64,000 bases of DNA, taken from NCBI RefSeq assembly GCF_001884105.1, contig NZ_MACI01000094.1, positions 83,816 through 147,815 of the forward strand, given 5' to 3'. This stretch comes from Bacillus luti (GTDB lineage Bacteria; Bacillota; Bacilli; Bacillales; Bacillaceae_G). Position numbers and translations under genes: made by a program. The notes under the pieces are model-generated. The model was not told where the DNA came from. It made no database searches and worked only from the letters and a program-made list of their open reading frames with translations. Positions 27,271 through 36,323 of the stretch are shown here, piece by piece. Positions within the stretch are counted from its first letter, which is position 1, and each line of letters opens with the position of its first letter.

Positions 27271-29559
27271 TTATGCGTTTGTTTTTAACAAGGAACGAGC
27301 ATCTTTTGCTGCTTGCACCATGTGCTCTAAAGCCGGAATAACTTCTTCTGTTCTTCTCGTTTTTAAACCGCAGTCAGGATTAATCCAGAAATATTTAGGA
27401 TCGCATACTTCTAAAGATTGTTCTACGATTTTATACATTTCATCTTTACTCGGTACACGTGGGCTATGAATATCATATACACCTAGACCGATGCCTTTTT
27501 CATATGTTGTATGTTTTAATGTATCAATAAATTCACCGTGACTTCTTGATGTTTCGATAGAAATCACATCTGCATCTAATGCGCGAATCGCATCAACAAT
27601 ATCTTCAAAGTTACTGTAACACATATGCGTATGAATTTGTGTTTCATTTGCTACAGAAGAAGTTGCTAAAAGGAAGGATTGTACTGCCCATGTAATATAA
27701 GCGTCCCAATCTTTTTCTTTTAGTGGCATTCCTTCACGAAGTGCTGGCTCATCGACTTGAATTACTCGAATTCCGGAAGATTCAAGTAGTTCAATTTCAT
27801 GACGAAGAGCTAATGCAATTTGATACGAAACTTCTTTTCTTGGAATGTCATTTCGAACGAAGGACCAATTTAAAATCGTAACAGGTCCAGTTAACATTCC
27901 TTTTACAACTTTCTCTGTTAAGCTTTGTGCATAAACAGTTTCCTTAATAGTCATTCCATTAATAAAGGCTACATCACCATAAATAACAGGTGGTTTTACG
28001 CAGCGGGAACCATATGATTGTACCCAACCGTTTTTAGTGAATGAGAAACCAGCAAGGCGCTCACCAAAATATTCGACCATGTCAGTTCTTTCAAATTCAC
28101 CATGTACAAGGACATCAAGACCAATTTCTTCTTGGTAACGAATCCATTTTTCTGTCTCTTTTTCAATAAATTGTTCATATTGTTCATTTGAAATAATACC
28201 GTTACGCCATTCTTTTCGCGTTTGACGAACTTCAGTTGTTTGCGGGAAGCTACCGATAGTCGTTGTTGGTAACAATGGTAACTTCAGGGCAACTTGTTGT
28301 AATTCGTATCGTTTTTCAAATGGAAGAGGACGTGAAAAATCTTCTTCTTTTAGTGCTGTTCTTGCTGCTTTGACATCTTCTCGGTTACGTGCAGCAGATG
28401 AACGAATTGTATGATGTACGTTTCGATATGTTTCCAGCTCATTACTAATGCTTTCTGTACCTTGAGTCAGAGCGGAATGGATAAGAACTAACTCTTCTAA
28501 TTTTTGATTTGCAAATGCCAACGCATCAAATAGCTCAGTCGATAAGTGAGTTTCTTCTGTTTTATCGATTGGTGTATGCAATAAGCTACAAGAAGGCTGA
28601 ACGATGAAATCTTTCGTTAGGACTTGTTTTTGTAACGTTGTAAATAACGTAAGAACTTCATCAAGATCAGCTCTCCAAATGTTACGGCCATCTATACAAC
28701 CAACAGCTAAAGTTTTATCAGCTGGGAATCCATATTTTGAAATAGCATTTAGATTACCTTCTTTACCATGAACGAAATCTAATCCAATACCTGATACTGG
28801 GAATGTAATAATTTCTTCATAGTTTTCTTCTACACTATCAAAATATGTTTGTAAAAGAAGAGTCGCATTTGGAACTTCTTTACGAATAGCTTCATAAATT
28901 TCTTTTGCTTGTTGAACTTCTTCTTTCGTTAAAGAAGCGAAAATCGGTTCATCAACTTGAATGATTTGTGCACCTGCTGCATGTAGTTCTGAAAGAAGTT
29001 GTACGTACGGTGCAACTAATTGTTTTAAAATAGTAGCAAATTGATCTTGTTTATAACCTTTTGCTAATTTTAAGAAAGTATATGGACCTAAAATAACAGG
29101 CTTTCCATCTACACCTAATTCTTGTTTTGCCTCTTCATATAAGCGAAGTGGACGATTGTCTTTTAATGAGATTTTTAATCCCTCTTCATATTCTGGAACT
29201 ATATAATGATAGTTTGTGTTAAACCATTTTGTCATTTCAGAAGCGACATGATCTTTAGACCCACGTGCCATTGCAAAATATACATCAAGATAAGATGTAA
29301 ACTCAGAAAAACGTGATGGGATAAATCCTAACATATAAGCAGTATCCAGAACGTGATCATAATATGTAAAATCGCCGATTGGAATTAGTTCAATTCCTTT
29401 TTCTTGCTGTACTTTTACGTGCTGAAGGCGAATTTCTTTCATTGTTGTTAAAAATTGTTCTTCATTGATTTTATTGGACCAAAAAGCTTCTAGTGTTTTT
29501 TTCCACTCACGCTGTAGTCCAATACGTGGATAACCTAAGTTACTTGTTTGAATAGCCAT
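27271..29559 (-). CDS. metE: cobalamin-independent methionine synthase
   Basis: A 762-residue MetE that transfers the methyl group of 5-methyltetrahydropteroyl-triglutamate to homocysteine. It has two barrel domains. The zinc ligands are visible in the C-terminal half: THMCYSNF (His, Cys), a Glu within VDEPAL, and NPDCGLKTR (Cys). The N-terminal start [20 protein letters not shown] is canonical. It is preceded by a B12 riboswitch, so it is used when cobalamin is scarce. SD GGGAGG precedes the start. This complements the mtnKA salvage genes at the window start. Confidence 0.97.
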   Translation of the reverse strand: MAIQTSNLGYPRIGLQREWKKTLEAFWSNKINEEQFLTTMKEIRLQHVKVQQEKGIELIPIGDFTYYDHVLDTAYMLGFIPSRFSEFTSYLDVYFAMARGSKDHVASEMTKWFNTNYHYIVPEYEEGLKISLKDNRPLRLYEEAKQELGVDGKPVILGPYTFLKLAKGYKQDQFATILKQLVAPYVQLLSELHAAGAQIIQVDEPIFASLTKEEVQQAKEIYEAIRKEVPNATLLLQTYFDSVEENYEEIITFPVSGIGLDFVHGKEGNLNAISKYGFPADKTLAVGCIDGRNIWRADLDEVLTLFTTLQKQVLTKDFIVQPSCSLLHTPIDKTEETHLSTELFDALAFANQKLEELVLIHSALTQGTESISNELETYRNVHHTIRSSAARNREDVKAARTALKEEDFSRPLPFEKRYELQQVALKLPLLPTTTIGSFPQTTEVRQTRKEWRNGIISNEQYEQFIEKETEKWIRYQEEIGLDVLVHGEFERTDMVEYFGERLAGFSFTKNGWVQSYGSRCVKPPVIYGDVAFINGMTIKETVYAQSLTEKVVKGMLTGPVTILNWSFVRNDIPRKEVSYQIALALRHEIELLESSGIRVIQVDEPALREGMPLKEKDWDAYITWAVQSFLLATSSVANETQIHTHMCYSNFEDIVDAIRALDADVISIETSRSHGEFIDTLKHTTYEKGIGLGVYDIHSPRVPSKDEMYKIVEQSLEVCDPKYFWINPDCGLKTRRTEEVIPALEHMVQAAKDARSLLKTNA

Positions 29560-29702
29560 TTTATTAAATTCCTCCCTAATTGAAAGTAAGCATTTCCGTT
29601 TACTAGGAAATACTTATAACAAAAAGCATAAAGGCATAGAAAAATAAGCCTTCCTTTTTGTTTAACACCTCATCATCATCCGTGAATCTATCAGTGTTGT
29701 TA

Positions 29703-29880
29703 AAATAGGCAGGTCTCCTGACTTATGCTTCCTATAATTTCTTTCACCTTCCCGTTTTCACAGTGGCAACAAAAAGAAATCTCGGCATTTACAGTGGCGG
29801 GACCGTGTTGGAGTTTCACCAATCTTCCCTTTTAAACACGAAACGAAATGTTCGTGTACCTATTTTCCTTTTGAAAGGAA
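29703..29880 (-). promoter_or_regulatory. cobalamin (B12) riboswitch upstream of metE
   Basis: On the minus strand the sequence has the class I cobalamin riboswitch core: GGTGAAACTCC, CGGTCCCGCCACTG, GCCACTGTGAAAACGGGAAGG and the 3' B12 box AAGTCAGGAGACCTGCC. It ends about 145 bases before the metE start. Binding of adenosylcobalamin should reduce metE expression. I set the borders by the outer paired elements, so they may be off by 10-20 bases. Confidence 0.92.
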
Positions 29881-30044
29881 TTTAACAAGCGATATGATAT
29901 TGAAACAAATTCTAACATAATTTTTGGAATTTTGTCTACTGTTTTAAAATAAGAAAATTTCAAAGTTTTTATTTCTTATTATTTTAAATATTATGAAATT
30001 AGATGAGGTAAATGGAGGTATAAAAATTGAAATGAAATTTGGAT
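29881..30044. other. intergenic region upstream of the metE riboswitch
   Basis: AT-rich with no coding frame. The metE promoter should lie here on the minus strand, but I cannot place -35 and -10 elements with confidence. Confidence 0.3.
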
Positions 30045-30084
30045 TAAGCCTATAAAGAAGAAGCATATCTTCTTTATAGGCTTA
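30045..30084 (-). terminator. intrinsic terminator of the PadR gene
   Basis: A perfect 16-bp stem (TAAGCCTATAAAGAAG/CTTCTTTATAGGCTTA) with an 8-base loop overlaps the stop codon. Confidence 0.85.
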
Positions 30085-30639
30085 ACTTCTATCTATATCA
30101 ATTTCTGAAAGGCGTCCTGCAATCGCATCTGTAAGGAGGGTGTTTAACCATTGCAATTCAACTGTAATATGTTCAATAACGCTTTGCAAAATATAGCGCT
30201 GTGCACGTGGGATGTGTCCTTTGCTACTATCATATATAGTTTGCATGTTATGTAAATATTGAATGGTATCATTTTTCTTTTTTTCTAAGATAGGAACTAA
30301 CTCTTGGTCATCACCAAATTGAGCGAAAGAGAGTGCTGAATAGATCGGTTTATATATTTGGTTTTTGGCTTCGAATTGTTTTAATAGTAACGTATGAAAT
30401 AACTGTTTACCCGTTTCTGTTATATGAAAGATTGTTTTATCTGGTCTATTCGTATCTCGAACAATAGTTGTAATACGAATTGCATCTTGTTTTTCTAATT
30501 GCTCGAAGGCGTAGTAGAGTGAACCTTTTGCATATTTAATATAACAATCCATTTGTCTTTCTTTCATTATATGCTGCACTTCATATGGATGTTTATCCCC
30601 TTCGAGCAGCAAGCCGAGAATGACTAATTTCATACTCAT
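30082..30639 (-). CDS. PadR family transcriptional regulator (long form)
   Basis: A 185-residue PadR protein with a winged-helix N-terminal domain (MKLVILGLLLEGDKHPYEV, then KGSLYYAFEQLEKQDAI and PDKTIFHITETGKQLF) and a C-terminal helical domain (Vir_act_alpha_C type, about 90-180) used for dimerisation. It differs from the short PadR at 2597. SD GGAG lies 10 bases before ATG. It follows the drug exporter gene on the same strand, though a terminator stands between, so control of the exporter is possible but not shown. Confidence 0.87.
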   Translation of the reverse strand: MSMKLVILGLLLEGDKHPYEVQHIMKERQMDCYIKYAKGSLYYAFEQLEKQDAIRITTIVRDTNRPDKTIFHITETGKQLFHTLLLKQFEAKNQIYKPIYSALSFAQFGDDQELVPILEKKKNDTIQYLHNMQTIYDSSKGHIPRAQRYILQSVIEHITVELQWLNTLLTDAIAGRLSEIDIDRS

Positions 30640-30745
30640 GCTGTCTCAACTCCTATATAGAAACTTTATTACTTTTTGTAAAGGCTACTAACCAGTGGGT
30701 GTGAAAAAAACGGCTGATTAAAGTTTTATTTGTATACATATTATA

Positions 30746-30787
30746 AACGGCATATCCTTTTACATAAAGGATATGCCGTTACTTTTT
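30746..30787. terminator. intrinsic terminator of the exporter gene
   Basis: A 15-bp stem (AACGGCATATCCTTT/AAAGGATATGCCGTT) with a 5-base loop lies just after the MFS gene stop. Confidence 0.85.
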
Positions 30788-30793
30788 TCTAGA

Positions 30794-32335
30794 CTAACTT
30801 ACTTGCTTTTGTTTTTGTTTCGTTTTTGGTCCTGTAAAGAGGCGTTCATTTCCCATTAGTAAAATACAAATAATACTTAGTACAGCTGGGATAAGCGCCC
30901 AGAAGAATGTACTTGCAATGGATGTAGCGAGCGCTTCTTTAATGCCAGTTAATATTTCAGCTGGTATTTTATCGGTAGCACCTGGCGATAATAAGAAGCT
31001 TGTGTCGCCACCCTTTGGGGCTAATTTTGCTAGTTCAGAAGGGAACACAGTGTTTAGTTTATCTGTAAAAATATGATTTTGAATTGTGCCGAAAATCGTT
31101 ACACCAAGAGTCATGCCGAGTGAACGGAAGAATGAATTTGTTGATGTAGCAGAACCACGGTCTCTCATTTCTAATTTGTGGATAGAAGACATACTTAAAA
31201 CTGAAAACGAGAAACCAACACCAATTCCAGCGAGAACCATAAATAGCGTTACGAGTACACGTGGTGTGTCCATTGTTAAAGTACTTAGTAAATAAATACC
31301 AAGAACGAAGAAAACTCCAGATGCCATCATAATGTTACGATAACTTGTTCGAGAAGCTAACTGTCCGCCAGTTTGACTTCCAATTACAGAGCCAACCATC
31401 ATAGGTGTTAAAATTAATCCAGCATTTGAGGCTGAACCACCGAGAACACCTTGAACGAAGATAGGAATATACACGGTACAGATGATAAAAGCGGCACCGT
31501 AGAAAAAGGCAACGCCTTGGCTAGCTGCGAATAAAGGTTTTTTAAATAAATGGAAAGAAATGATAGGCTCAGTCGCTTTTCGTTCTACGAAGAAGAAAAT
31601 AATAAGCATAACAACAACAGTAGTAAATAAACCGATAATTACAGTGGAATCCCATGCATATTCTTTACCACCAAGTTCTAATGCAAACATTAAGCAAACG
31701 ATACTAACGACAAGTGTAATAGCACCAGCCCAGTCAATTTTTTGTTTTCTAAATTCTAGAGATTCGCTGTAGTATTTAGTAATGAAGAAGAAGGAGATAA
31801 GCCCTAATGGAATATTAATATAGAAGACCCAATGCCAACTTATATAGTCTGTAATATAAGCACCTAATAAAGGTCCAAATACACTAGATGTTCCAAAAAC
31901 GGCACCGAATAATCCTGTCATTTTCCCTCGTTTTTCAGGTGGGAATATGTCGTACATAATTGTAAAAGCGATAGGCATAAGAGCACCACCACCAATACCT
32001 TGAATAGCTCTATAAATACTTAGTTGCTCAATACTTGAAGCTGTCCCGCAAAGTGCAGAGCCGAATAAGAATAGAATAAGTCCACCAATATAAAAGCGTT
32101 TCCGTCCGTACATGTCAGAAAGTTTTCCGAAAATCGGCATCCCTGCCATTGTTGCCACCATGTATGCCGATGTAACCCAAACGAACTTATCAAATCCACC
32201 TAGGTCCCCGACAATCGTTGCCATTGCTGTCGCAACGATTGTATTATCCATTGCTGCCATTAAAATACCAAGTAGTAAACCAGCAACAACAAATTTTGTA
32301 TGGTTGGATTCTTTTTTTGATAGTTGTGTTTCCAA
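30794..32335 (-). CDS. MFS multidrug exporter, DHA2 (EmrB/QacA) family
   Basis: A 513-residue, 14-helix major facilitator. The DHA2 start is AMDNTIVATAMATIVGDLGG, motif A is GKLSDMYGRKRFYIGG and motif C lies in GPLLGAYI (helix 5). There is a large extracytoplasmic loop near 420-460. It is probably a proton-driven exporter of toxic compounds; the substrate is unknown. SD AGGGAGG precedes ATG. A PadR regulator is encoded immediately downstream. Confidence 0.9.
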   Translation of the reverse strand: METQLSKKESNHTKFVVAGLLLGILMAAMDNTIVATAMATIVGDLGGFDKFVWVTSAYMVATMAGMPIFGKLSDMYGRKRFYIGGLILFLFGSALCGTASSIEQLSIYRAIQGIGGGALMPIAFTIMYDIFPPEKRGKMTGLFGAVFGTSSVFGPLLGAYITDYISWHWVFYINIPLGLISFFFITKYYSESLEFRKQKIDWAGAITLVVSIVCLMFALELGGKEYAWDSTVIIGLFTTVVVMLIIFFFVERKATEPIISFHLFKKPLFAASQGVAFFYGAAFIICTVYIPIFVQGVLGGSASNAGLILTPMMVGSVIGSQTGGQLASRTSYRNIMMASGVFFVLGIYLLSTLTMDTPRVLVTLFMVLAGIGVGFSFSVLSMSSIHKLEMRDRGSATSTNSFFRSLGMTLGVTIFGTIQNHIFTDKLNTVFPSELAKLAPKGGDTSFLLSPGATDKIPAEILTGIKEALATSIASTFFWALIPAVLSIICILLMGNERLFTGPKTKQKQKQVS

Positions 32336-32766
32336 ATATAACCCTCCCTTAATAATAAGTAAACTACATTAAGTTTTGAATGTAGCACATAAAAATCTAA
32401 AGTATAGTCTCTCCTGAATCCTCTTACATAAGTACATTGCCATGCATAAAGAATATTATAGTCAAATTTGACTAAAAGGCAAACTTTTTCTTCCGTCAAA
32501 ATATTTTTTGTATGGGCAGAAAAAGAGAGGCAATACTTAATATTGTTGTAAAGTCAATGAAGGAAATTGTAAAAAAATATTTTAGTAAGAAGACCCTCTG
32601 TTAACAGAGGAAAAATGGTTTTTTCTTTATATTGTCGAATAGGATAAAAGGAAGAGAAATATTAAATATCCTTTGTAACAAATTTTAATAATTTTGGTAG
32701 TTTATTGTGTAGGAGGCGGAATAAGGTTGTATGGATGATACATCTGAAATGAGGTGAATATATATT
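32336..32766. other. intergenic region with palindrome and Spo0A-box-like site
   Basis: No gene is evident. It holds a perfect 16-bp palindrome CCTCTGTTAACAGAGG (32595-32610) and TTGTCGAA (32632-32639), an exact match to the Spo0A box, both upstream of the gene at 32767. A short frame from ATG 32731 (SD AGGAGG, 14 bases away) is in phase with that gene and separated by one TGA at 32755. Confidence 0.45.
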
Positions 32767-33267
32767 ATGAAAATATGGGAACGAATTTCGGATCAAAGAA
32801 GATGTTCGATACCGCTACAACCAGTATTGTGGATTGATGGTTCAAAGAAGGAAAACGAATTTCCTAATGTAGCAGTAACATTACAAATCCGTAGTATGTA
32901 TAAAGAAAAATTTTCATATGAACTGACCTATGATGTAAATGACATACTTATTATTCAAATTGTAGTTGAAAATAAAGGACTTGAAATGATTTCGCGAGTT
33001 ATTGTAAGTCATATGATTCGAGATTATTTTGTATATATTCCAAATTCCTTAAAGGTTGATAAGGGGATGAGTGAGTTTCTATTCCAGCTCGTAAGGTGGC
33101 GAATCGATAATTTATTACCGAATGAGAAGGTGGAATTAATTTGTAAAATAAAAGCAAACAAAGCTACAGCTCTCAAAAATGCATTCTTTCAGGCTACATA
33201 CACATTTCAATATGAAGGAGTATCGTATGGCCCACTGCAAACGAATGAAGTTGTTGTGCGCCAATGA
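32767..33267 (+). CDS. conserved hypothetical protein, DUF11-like domain
   Basis: A 166-residue protein without signal peptide or membrane segment. The middle (YDVNDILIIQIVVENKGLE, then LVRWRIDNLLPNEKVELICKIKA) has the beta-sandwich pattern of DUF11/CARDB-like repeats common in Bacillus cereus surface or spore-associated proteins. It might be spore-associated, given the Spo0A-box-like site upstream, but that is only inference. SD GAGGTG is 10 bases before ATG. Confidence 0.7.
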   Translation: MKIWERISDQRRCSIPLQPVLWIDGSKKENEFPNVAVTLQIRSMYKEKFSYELTYDVNDILIIQIVVENKGLEMISRVIVSHMIRDYFVYIPNSLKVDKGMSEFLFQLVRWRIDNLLPNEKVELICKIKANKATALKNAFFQATYTFQYEGVSYGPLQTNEVVVRQ

Positions 33268-33269
33268 CG

Positions 33270-33301
33270 AAAAGGAACCTATGTGAAAGGTTCCTTTTTT
33301 A
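33270..33301. terminator. bidirectional intrinsic terminator
   Basis: AAAAGGAACC and GGTTCCTTTT form a 10-bp stem followed by T residues, between the convergent DUF11-like and holin-like genes. Confidence 0.85.
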
Positions 33302-33532
33302 GTGAAGGTTGTGTTTTTTGAGTATTTTCTTTTGTTCCATACCTTTTTTTCCTACATAGTTATTTTTATAGCAAAAGTATAGAATAAATAAAAATGAAAC
33401 AACATTGACAATAGCGTCGATTTGATCGTTGGTAATAAAGTTGAATCCGAAAGAGGTAAATAGTAATTTTAATGATAACAGAAACCCTGCTAGTAAACGC
33501 ATAGCATCTAATAGATTGTCCTTTTGTAGCAT
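33299..33532 (-). CDS. orphan holin-like protein
   Basis: A 77-residue protein with two hydrophobic helices (LLAGFLLSLKLLFTSFG, then IVNVVSFLFILYFCY) separated by FITNDQIDAI and ending in a Lys-rich tail with WKNN-like YKNNYVGKKG. This is the layout of SPP1/LC3-type phage holins. No endolysin or other phage gene is nearby, so it is an orphan, perhaps domesticated. I use ATG 33532 (SD AAAGGAG, 8-base gap); the GTG three codons upstream is too close to the SD. Confidence 0.72.
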   Translation of the reverse strand: MLQKDNLLDAMRLLAGFLLSLKLLFTSFGFNFITNDQIDAIVNVVSFLFILYFCYKNNYVGKKGMEQKKILKKHNLH

Positions 33533-33608
33533 ATAGGCCACTCCTTTCTAATAACGATATATAGTATATATATGAAATAGAATAGAGAAGGTATACAAGA
33601 TTAAGTGG

Positions 33609-33642
33609 AAATGTACACCTAATATGTACATTTTTTATTTTG
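33609..33642 (+). terminator. orphan terminator-like hairpin
   Basis: AATGTACA and TGTACATT pair around CCTAATA and are followed by TTTTTATTTTG. No plus-strand gene ends nearby. It may be an attenuator in the leader of the GGDEF-like gene. Confidence 0.5.
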
Positions 33643-33696
33643 TAGAAAAACATTATTGTTATAGAAACATATATTGGTATAGAAGGGAGGAAAAGT

Positions 33697-34350
33697 ATGA
33701 AACATAAAGGAAAAATTAGTGGATTATTACTTGGGAATACAGTGGCAGTTACAGAATGGATTGCACTTCAGGATGTAATTACAAAACTGGATTCGCGATC
33801 ATTTTATACCGTCTTTATTATTTATATATTGCAAATGATACTAAGTTGTTATTTTGGATATTGGTACGATAAAAGAGCGAGTGGGCGTCTGAATACGGAA
33901 GTAGGAGGCATGGCAAGCAACGATTTTGTTGTTGATTTTTTTGGGAAAGTAGCTGCTTTATCTGAACGGGATTCTCGAAATATTACAGTGTATATTCTTT
34001 CTATCAAAGGATGGGATGAATTAAAAGACACTGTACAAGAAAAAAAATTGGAAGCATTGGTACAAAAATTGGAGTGTACCATTGTAAAGACGATTCGGAA
34101 AGGTGATGTCGTTACGAAGTGGGATGAAAATAAGTATGTGATTGTAGCGATTGATAATGGTCACGAAAAATCAACAATAACAAATCGATTAATGAAAAAT
34201 ATTGAAAGCGAAATAGAAAATGACTTACTCAGTGTGACGCTATTATTTGGAGCTGCTAGCTATCCAGTAGAAGGGAAAACTTTTGAAGAATTGTTAAGAA
34301 AGGCGCAAAATCAATTGTATCATTATAGAAATTTACAAGGAAATGAGTGA
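33697..34350 (+). CDS. membrane protein with degenerate GGDEF domain
   Basis: A 217-residue protein with two N-terminal membrane helices (about 8-55) followed by a diguanylate-cyclase-like fold. At the position of the GGDEF motif it has KWDENKYVIVAID, so the active-site loop is lost and no cyclase activity is expected; the downstream FGAASYPVEGKTFEELLRKAQNQLYHYR is a recognisable GGDEF C-terminal part. It may bind nucleotide or act by protein contact. SD GGGAGG lies before ATG. Monocistronic. Confidence 0.75.
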   Translation: MKHKGKISGLLLGNTVAVTEWIALQDVITKLDSRSFYTVFIIYILQMILSCYFGYWYDKRASGRLNTEVGGMASNDFVVDFFGKVAALSERDSRNITVYILSIKGWDELKDTVQEKKLEALVQKLECTIVKTIRKGDVVTKWDENKYVIVAIDNGHEKSTITNRLMKNIESEIENDLLSVTLLFGAASYPVEGKTFEELLRKAQNQLYHYRNLQGNE

Positions 34351-35003
34351 AACTTTGATTTAAAGAAGTATGATATAAAGAAGTTTTGATTGTAACATTT
34401 TTTTGACTTTTATTACAAAAAGAACTTTTCTTGTAATAAAAGTCTTTAAAAATATATGAAATAAGCATATAATTATAATGGATGTGTCAATGCATTTTGC
34501 ACAATGTGTTTCATTTTAAAAGTGTAGAGGAAAGCATGCTCTACACTTTTCCTTTTTAGGAAATAAAAAGAATATTTGTAAGTTGTTGCGATGTAGCATT
34601 TGTACTGTGTAAAATGAACAGAAGGATTATTTGATAGAAAACGGGAAAGGGAATGATAGAATGATAGACGTGAGAGACCAACGATCATCTTTTATCAGGT
34701 GAATTATTACTGTTGTTCTTCAAATTATTATAAGTATGGTGAATTCCGTTGTACTTACATGTAATACATAGTGTAATGAGTTTTTAAAAGTACAAAGTAA
34801 ATTGTTACTTAAAGATGGATAGGAAGCTACTAGATATTTCAAAGAGAATGACATGAAACGTAATTTCAAGTAATACATGTGTACAAACATTATAAACAAT
34901 ACCAATGATCTTTGTAAAAAAGATGCGAGTGTGAAGTGTATAACAGAGTACATACATTTCATAGTTCTTTTACACGATGATCGTTTATTAGTAGGAGGAA
35001 AAG
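34351..35003. other. 650-base non-coding region with two hairpins
   Basis: It contains two strong hairpins: 34406-34441 (a 12-bp stem beginning CTTTTATTACAA, a likely terminator of the GGDEF-like gene) and 34518-34550 (AAAAGTGTAGAG/CTCTACACTTTT, followed by CCTTTTT). Between them TATAAT (34474-34479) could start a short transcript. The rest up to ykyA is AT-rich and shows nothing I can name; a minus-strand open frame here looks like chance. Confidence 0.45.
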
Positions 35004-35666
35004 ATGTTGAAATATAGTAAATTAGCAATTGTAACTGCATTATCAATGATTTTACTAGCCGGTTGTTTCGGACCGAAACCAGAAGAGGAATTATATGTTG
35101 CATTTGAAAATGCTGCAAAGCAAGAAAAAACAATGTTTGAAGATGCAAAAAAACTTGAGACTTTAGAAAAAGAAGGACAAGAGCTATATAACCAGATTGT
35201 TCAAGAGGGAAAAGATAATAATCAGGCCGTTAAGGAAAAGCTGAATCAAGCAGTGAAAAATACAGCTGAAAGAGAAAAAGTGCTTACAAAAGAAAAAGAG
35301 GCTTTAAATAAAGCACAAGAAGAAGTGAAATCTGCTGATAAGTATGTGAAGAAGATTGAAGATAAGAAATTGAAAGATCAAGCGGATAAAGTGAAAAATA
35401 CGTATGAAAAACGACATGATTCATTTAACAAGATGTATGACAGCTATAATAAATCTTTAAAACAAGAAAAAGAATTATATACAATGTTACAAGATAAGGG
35501 TGCAAAATTAAAAGATATTAGTGAGAAAGTAAAGACTGTAAATCAATCTTATAAAGATATTGAATTAGAAAAAGATAAGTTTAATGAATTTACAAAATCT
35601 TACAATGTAGAAAAAATAGCTTTTTATAAAGAAGCAAATATTAAAATTAAAGAAGAAAAAAAATAA
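35004..35666 (+). CDS. ykyA: YkyA family cell-wall-binding lipoprotein
   Basis: A 220-residue lipoprotein with lipobox LAGC (Cys21) followed by a highly charged, almost all-helical coiled-coil region rich in Lys/Glu (EKEGQELYNQIVQEGKDN and similar). This matches YkyA, a putative cell-wall-binding lipoprotein; in B. subtilis the gene stands next to pdhA, whereas here it has another place. SD TAGGAGG precedes ATG. Terminator directly after. Confidence 0.87.
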   Translation: MLKYSKLAIVTALSMILLAGCFGPKPEEELYVAFENAAKQEKTMFEDAKKLETLEKEGQELYNQIVQEGKDNNQAVKEKLNQAVKNTAEREKVLTKEKEALNKAQEEVKSADKYVKKIEDKKLKDQADKVKNTYEKRHDSFNKMYDSYNKSLKQEKELYTMLQDKGAKLKDISEKVKTVNQSYKDIELEKDKFNEFTKSYNVEKIAFYKEANIKIKEEKK

Positions 35667-35702
35667 AACAGTTTGGCCTTGCGTAGGCCAAACTGTTTTA
35701 TT
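35665..35702. terminator. bidirectional intrinsic terminator
   Basis: A 15-bp stem (AAAACAGTTTGGCCT with its complement) lies between convergent ykyA and ykyB. Confidence 0.9.
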
Positions 35703-36156
35703 TTTTTGTATAGGTACGGCTATACCATGGAACAGGTTCACTTAATTTTTTTTCTTGTTTTAGTGCTTCAGGACCAATATAATCTTGAAGTGTTTTTTTT
35801 GCTACTGTTAAAGATAAGGTTGTTTTCGGGTTTCGATAGGAGGATTCAAGATGACCAAGATGTGGTAGGATTCGAAAATCTTCTTTCGTAGGAGGGATAT
35901 GGAAAAAATAATCGCCTAAACGTATAAGAACATCAGATTGTTGTTGGCTAAAACGTGGATTTCTAGAAAAATGTAGTCCTTCTTTAATCGCTTTTTTTTC
36001 AGTAATTAAACGTTCTAAAGCCGTCTTTTTTAACCAGTATAAATATTTAGGATTAGTTGCAGCTTTAGCATGACGATTCACAACGAAAATAGATTGAGCT
36101 AGTCGATTAATAGAATGTTGGTTTTGTAATTGAGATTGTGGTTGTGAAGGTTTCAT
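35698..36156 (-). CDS. ykyB: YkyB family protein
   Basis: A 152-residue soluble basic protein. The pattern NRLAQSIFVVNRHAKAA, KYLYWLKKTALERLI and LIRLGDYFFHIPPTKEDF matches the conserved YkyB family of Bacillus; function unknown. In B. subtilis ykyB lies near the yku genes, which agrees with this neighbourhood. SD AAAGGAG precedes ATG. Convergent with ykyA. Confidence 0.87.
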   Translation of the reverse strand: MKPSQPQSQLQNQHSINRLAQSIFVVNRHAKAATNPKYLYWLKKTALERLITEKKAIKEGLHFSRNPRFSQQQSDVLIRLGDYFFHIPPTKEDFRILPHLGHLESSYRNPKTTLSLTVAKKTLQDYIGPEALKQEKKLSEPVPWYSRTYTKK

Positions 36157-36323
36157 ATTGAATCTCCTTTCAATTTTTCATTATTATACCATAAATAAAT
36201 AGGTTTTTATTATATGCAAAAAGTGATTGTATATATTTTCAATATTAAAGCAATATTGTTACAAAAAACAACTATTTTGTATAATAGTAATAGAATGTGT
36301 TTTAGAAATTTGATAATGAAAGA

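Noticed and set aside
34720-35148. 142-codon minus-strand frame overlapping ykyA
   Set aside because: Overlaps the well-supported lipoprotein start, no SD, composition of random AT-rich DNA.
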